Positions 5,699 through 7,022 of a stretch of 7,022 bases of DNA are shown here, in pieces. The notes under the pieces were generated by a model. It was not told the DNA's origin. It ran no database searches and was given only the letters and a program-made list of their open reading frames with translations. Each line of letters starts with the position of its first letter. Within the stretch, counting starts at the first letter, position 1. Source of the DNA: an uncultured Eubacteriales bacterium (GTDB lineage: Bacteria; Bacillota; Clostridia; Peptostreptococcales; Anaerovoracaceae); assembly GCA_902766915.1 (NCBI GenBank), contig CACXFN010000092.1, positions 1 to 7,022 on the forward strand, in the 5' to 3' direction. The position numbers were made by a program, and so were the translations under genes.

Positions 5699-6802
5699 TC
5701 AGTCGCTTATATCTGAATCCAAAGTAATGTGAACCTCGCTGTTTGGATACATATTGGACACTTCCTCAAAAATCTCACCATAGACCTTTGGCATATCGCT
5801 TGCGAAGTCCAATACAACATCGAAGCTGATACTCTCTGTAACCGGATCTAAATAGAACCCGTGCATTTGGAGCACCTCCGGCCTGGACATAACCTTGTCC
5901 CGAATTCGGCTTAAAACATCAGCAGCCTTATCGTTCTTAGTATTCTTGGAATAGATGCTTACCGCAGTAAGAATAACATTGCACTCCTTTAATACTTTCT
6001 TTTGTATCGCCCTGGTAAGTTCATCAATCTTATCTGCAGTATAGGTATCAGGCACTTCAATATGGACAGACCCCATTAATATATCAGGTCCATAATTATG
6101 GAGGATTAAATCATATGCACCTCCAACATTAGGAAATTCGGAAATCGTTTCTTTTATTCTCTTTGTTAAATCCGAATCTACTCTCTCTCCGATAATCTGC
6201 GAAAGAGTTTCCCTGAGCATATCGAAACCCGCCTTGATAATCACCAGAGATATAATTGCTCCCAAATAAGCCTCCAGGCTTATTCCCGCTTTTATATATA
6301 TAAGCGCAGCCACCAGCGTGGATGCAGATATTATTGCATCCAAGGTTGCATCCTGCCCTGACGCAACAAGGGATCCGGAATTGACTTTTTCACCTACGGA
6401 CTTCACATATCTGCCAAGGATAATCTTTATTAAGACTGCCACACCTATAATTACCAGGGAAATCCATTGGTATTCCGGTGTATCAGGCACCAGTATTTTT
6501 TTAATGGATTCTATCAAGGAAGTGATGCCCGCATATAATACAAGCACAGCTATGATCATGGCTGTTAGATATTCCACACGGCCATGTCCCAATGGATGCT
6601 TTTTATCCGGTGCCTTTCCCGCAAGTTTGGTTCCTACAATTGTTATTACAGAAGATAGCGCGTCACTTAAATTGTTGACCGCATCCAATACGATTGCGAT
6701 TGAACGGGAAAGAAGGCCTATGGTTGCCTTAAATCCGGCTAAAAAAACATTGGCCACAATTCCAATTATACTGGTTCTAACAATTATCTTTTCCCTATCC
6801 AT
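5699..6802 (-). CDS. Cation diffusion facilitator (CDF) family metal cation transporter with two C-terminal domains
   Basis: Cytoplasmic-membrane divalent metal/proton antiporter, 367 aa, probably exporting metal. Six helices are seen at about 10-30, 33-58, 77-100, 112-132, 150-172 and 175-195. The family signature KKHPLGHGRVEYL (67-79) follows helix 2. The transport-site residues would be Asn43 and Asp47 in helix 2 (DAVNNLSD) and Asp151 and Asp155 in helix 5 (DATLD). This N/D plus D/D set differs from the D/D plus H/D of zinc transporters such as YiiP, and resembles manganese-type CDFs. A first ferredoxin-like cytoplasmic domain spans about 212-284 with His235 and His247; a second, similar domain spans about 296-363, which explains the extra length over a typical CDF of about 300 aa. 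The ATG at 6800-6802 has GAGGGG 10 nt upstream. It is the first gene of a possible two-gene unit with the thioesterase. The metal is inferred, not certain. Confidence 0.92.
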   Translation of the reverse strand: MDREKIIVRTSIIGIVANVFLAGFKATIGLLSRSIAIVLDAVNNLSDALSSVITIVGTKLAGKAPDKKHPLGHGRVEYLTAMIIAVLVLYAGITSLIESIKKILVPDTPEYQWISLVIIGVAVLIKIILGRYVKSVGEKVNSGSLVASGQDATLDAIISASTLVAALIYIKAGISLEAYLGAIISLVIIKAGFDMLRETLSQIIGERVDSDLTKRIKETISEFPNVGGAYDLILHNYGPDILMGSVHIEVPDTYTADKIDELTRAIQKKVLKECNVILTAVSIYSKNTKNDKAADVLSRIRDKVMSRPEVLQMHGFYLDPVTESISFDVVLDFASDMPKVYGEIFEEVSNMYPNSEVHITLDSDISD

Positions 6803-6844
6803 TTTTTAACATCCCCTCACATTAATATCCTTCTGTCAGATACT

Positions 6845-6853
6845 ATTATACCA
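6845..6853 (-). promoter_or_regulatory. Extended -10 promoter for the cation transporter gene
   Basis: On the minus strand TGGTATAAT is a perfect -10 with the TGn extension. No good -35 is seen at 16-18 bp, which is usual for extended -10 promoters. Transcription would start near 6838 and give a leader of about 35 nt, too short for a metal riboswitch such as the yybP-ykoY or NiCo types. Confidence 0.6.
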
Positions 6854-7022
6854 CGTTCTATCTTAGTAGCATAAGTAATTGAGCCCCGTGGTTTTCATCC
6901 GATTTGTTTTCACCATTGATGATTTTTGTTTCATTATAATTCGCAGTTCTAAGATATCGTAAGAAAATCTAAAGAATTATATACGGTTATTTGTAATATA
7001 ATTGTTTTAATATAAGCTTAGA
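6854..7022. other. AT-rich intergenic stretch with no supported gene
   Basis: No coding region, RNA gene or terminator is supported here. A 6-bp inverted repeat (ACCACG at 6850-6855 and CGTGGT at 6887-6892) brackets the DNA just upstream of the cation transporter promoter and might be a regulator site, but it is short. TATAAT-like hexamers on the plus strand at 6935-6940 and 6997-7002 lack matching -35 elements; a gene starting beyond 7022 may use this region. Confidence 0.4.

Noticed and set aside
6318..6809. A 163-codon open frame on the plus strand opposite the cation transporter gene
   Set aside because: It is antisense to well-conserved CDF transmembrane segments and shows no recognisable domain.
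6863..6934. A 23-residue minus-strand frame (starts MKQKSSMVK) upstream of the cation transporter
   Set aside because: No ribosome binding site precedes it, it ends just before the transporter's -10, and its composition is unremarkable.
6803..7022. Possible metal riboswitch (yybP-ykoY or NiCo type) ahead of the CDF gene
   Set aside because: The inferred leader is only about 35 nt and no conserved riboswitch core or multi-stem structure was recognised further upstream.

Overview
The window looks like chromosomal DNA of a low-GC Gram-positive anaerobe, probably a member of the Clostridia. This is inferred from AT-rich intergenic DNA, strong AGGAG-type ribosome binding sites, a lipoprotein-type OppA, and the style of the regulator, cation transporter and thioesterase. 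No 16S or other marker is present, so the genus cannot be given.

Positions 1-4160 (minus strand) hold the front of an oligopeptide/dipeptide ABC importer operon, read right to left: oppA (lipoprotein binding protein), oppB and oppC (permeases) and oppD (ATPase, cut by the window edge). Gaps are 11-20 bp. At oppB-oppC and oppC-oppD the upstream stop codon touches or lies inside the next ribosome binding site, which fits translational coupling. The second ATPase (oppF) would be expected beyond position 1.

Positions 4161-4437 form a divergent control region between oppA and a DeoR-family regulator gene (4438-5214, plus strand). It holds a plausible sigma-A promoter for each side, an 8-bp inverted repeat in the presumed oppA leader, a perfect 10-bp palindrome between the promoters, a perfect 11-bp direct repeat (TTTTGTTGAAT, 24-bp period) whose second copy overlaps the regulator's -35, and an 11-bp tandem repeat over its -10. 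The layout suggests that the regulator controls itself and possibly the opp operon. DeoR proteins usually sense phosphorylated sugars, so the pairing with a peptide importer is the most interesting point in the window.

Positions 5251-6802 (minus strand) hold a cation diffusion facilitator with two C-terminal cytoplasmic domains, followed after 55 bp by a small hot-dog thioesterase of the fluoroacetyl-CoA thioesterase (FlK) type with its catalytic Thr/Glu/His spacing intact. They may be co-transcribed from an extended -10 promoter at about 6845-6853. The remaining 6854-7022 is AT-rich and holds no gene I can support.

No RNA gene, mobile element, CRISPR array or phage feature was seen. Most of the window is ordinary; the findings are mainly regulatory or domain-level oddities, not a new system.
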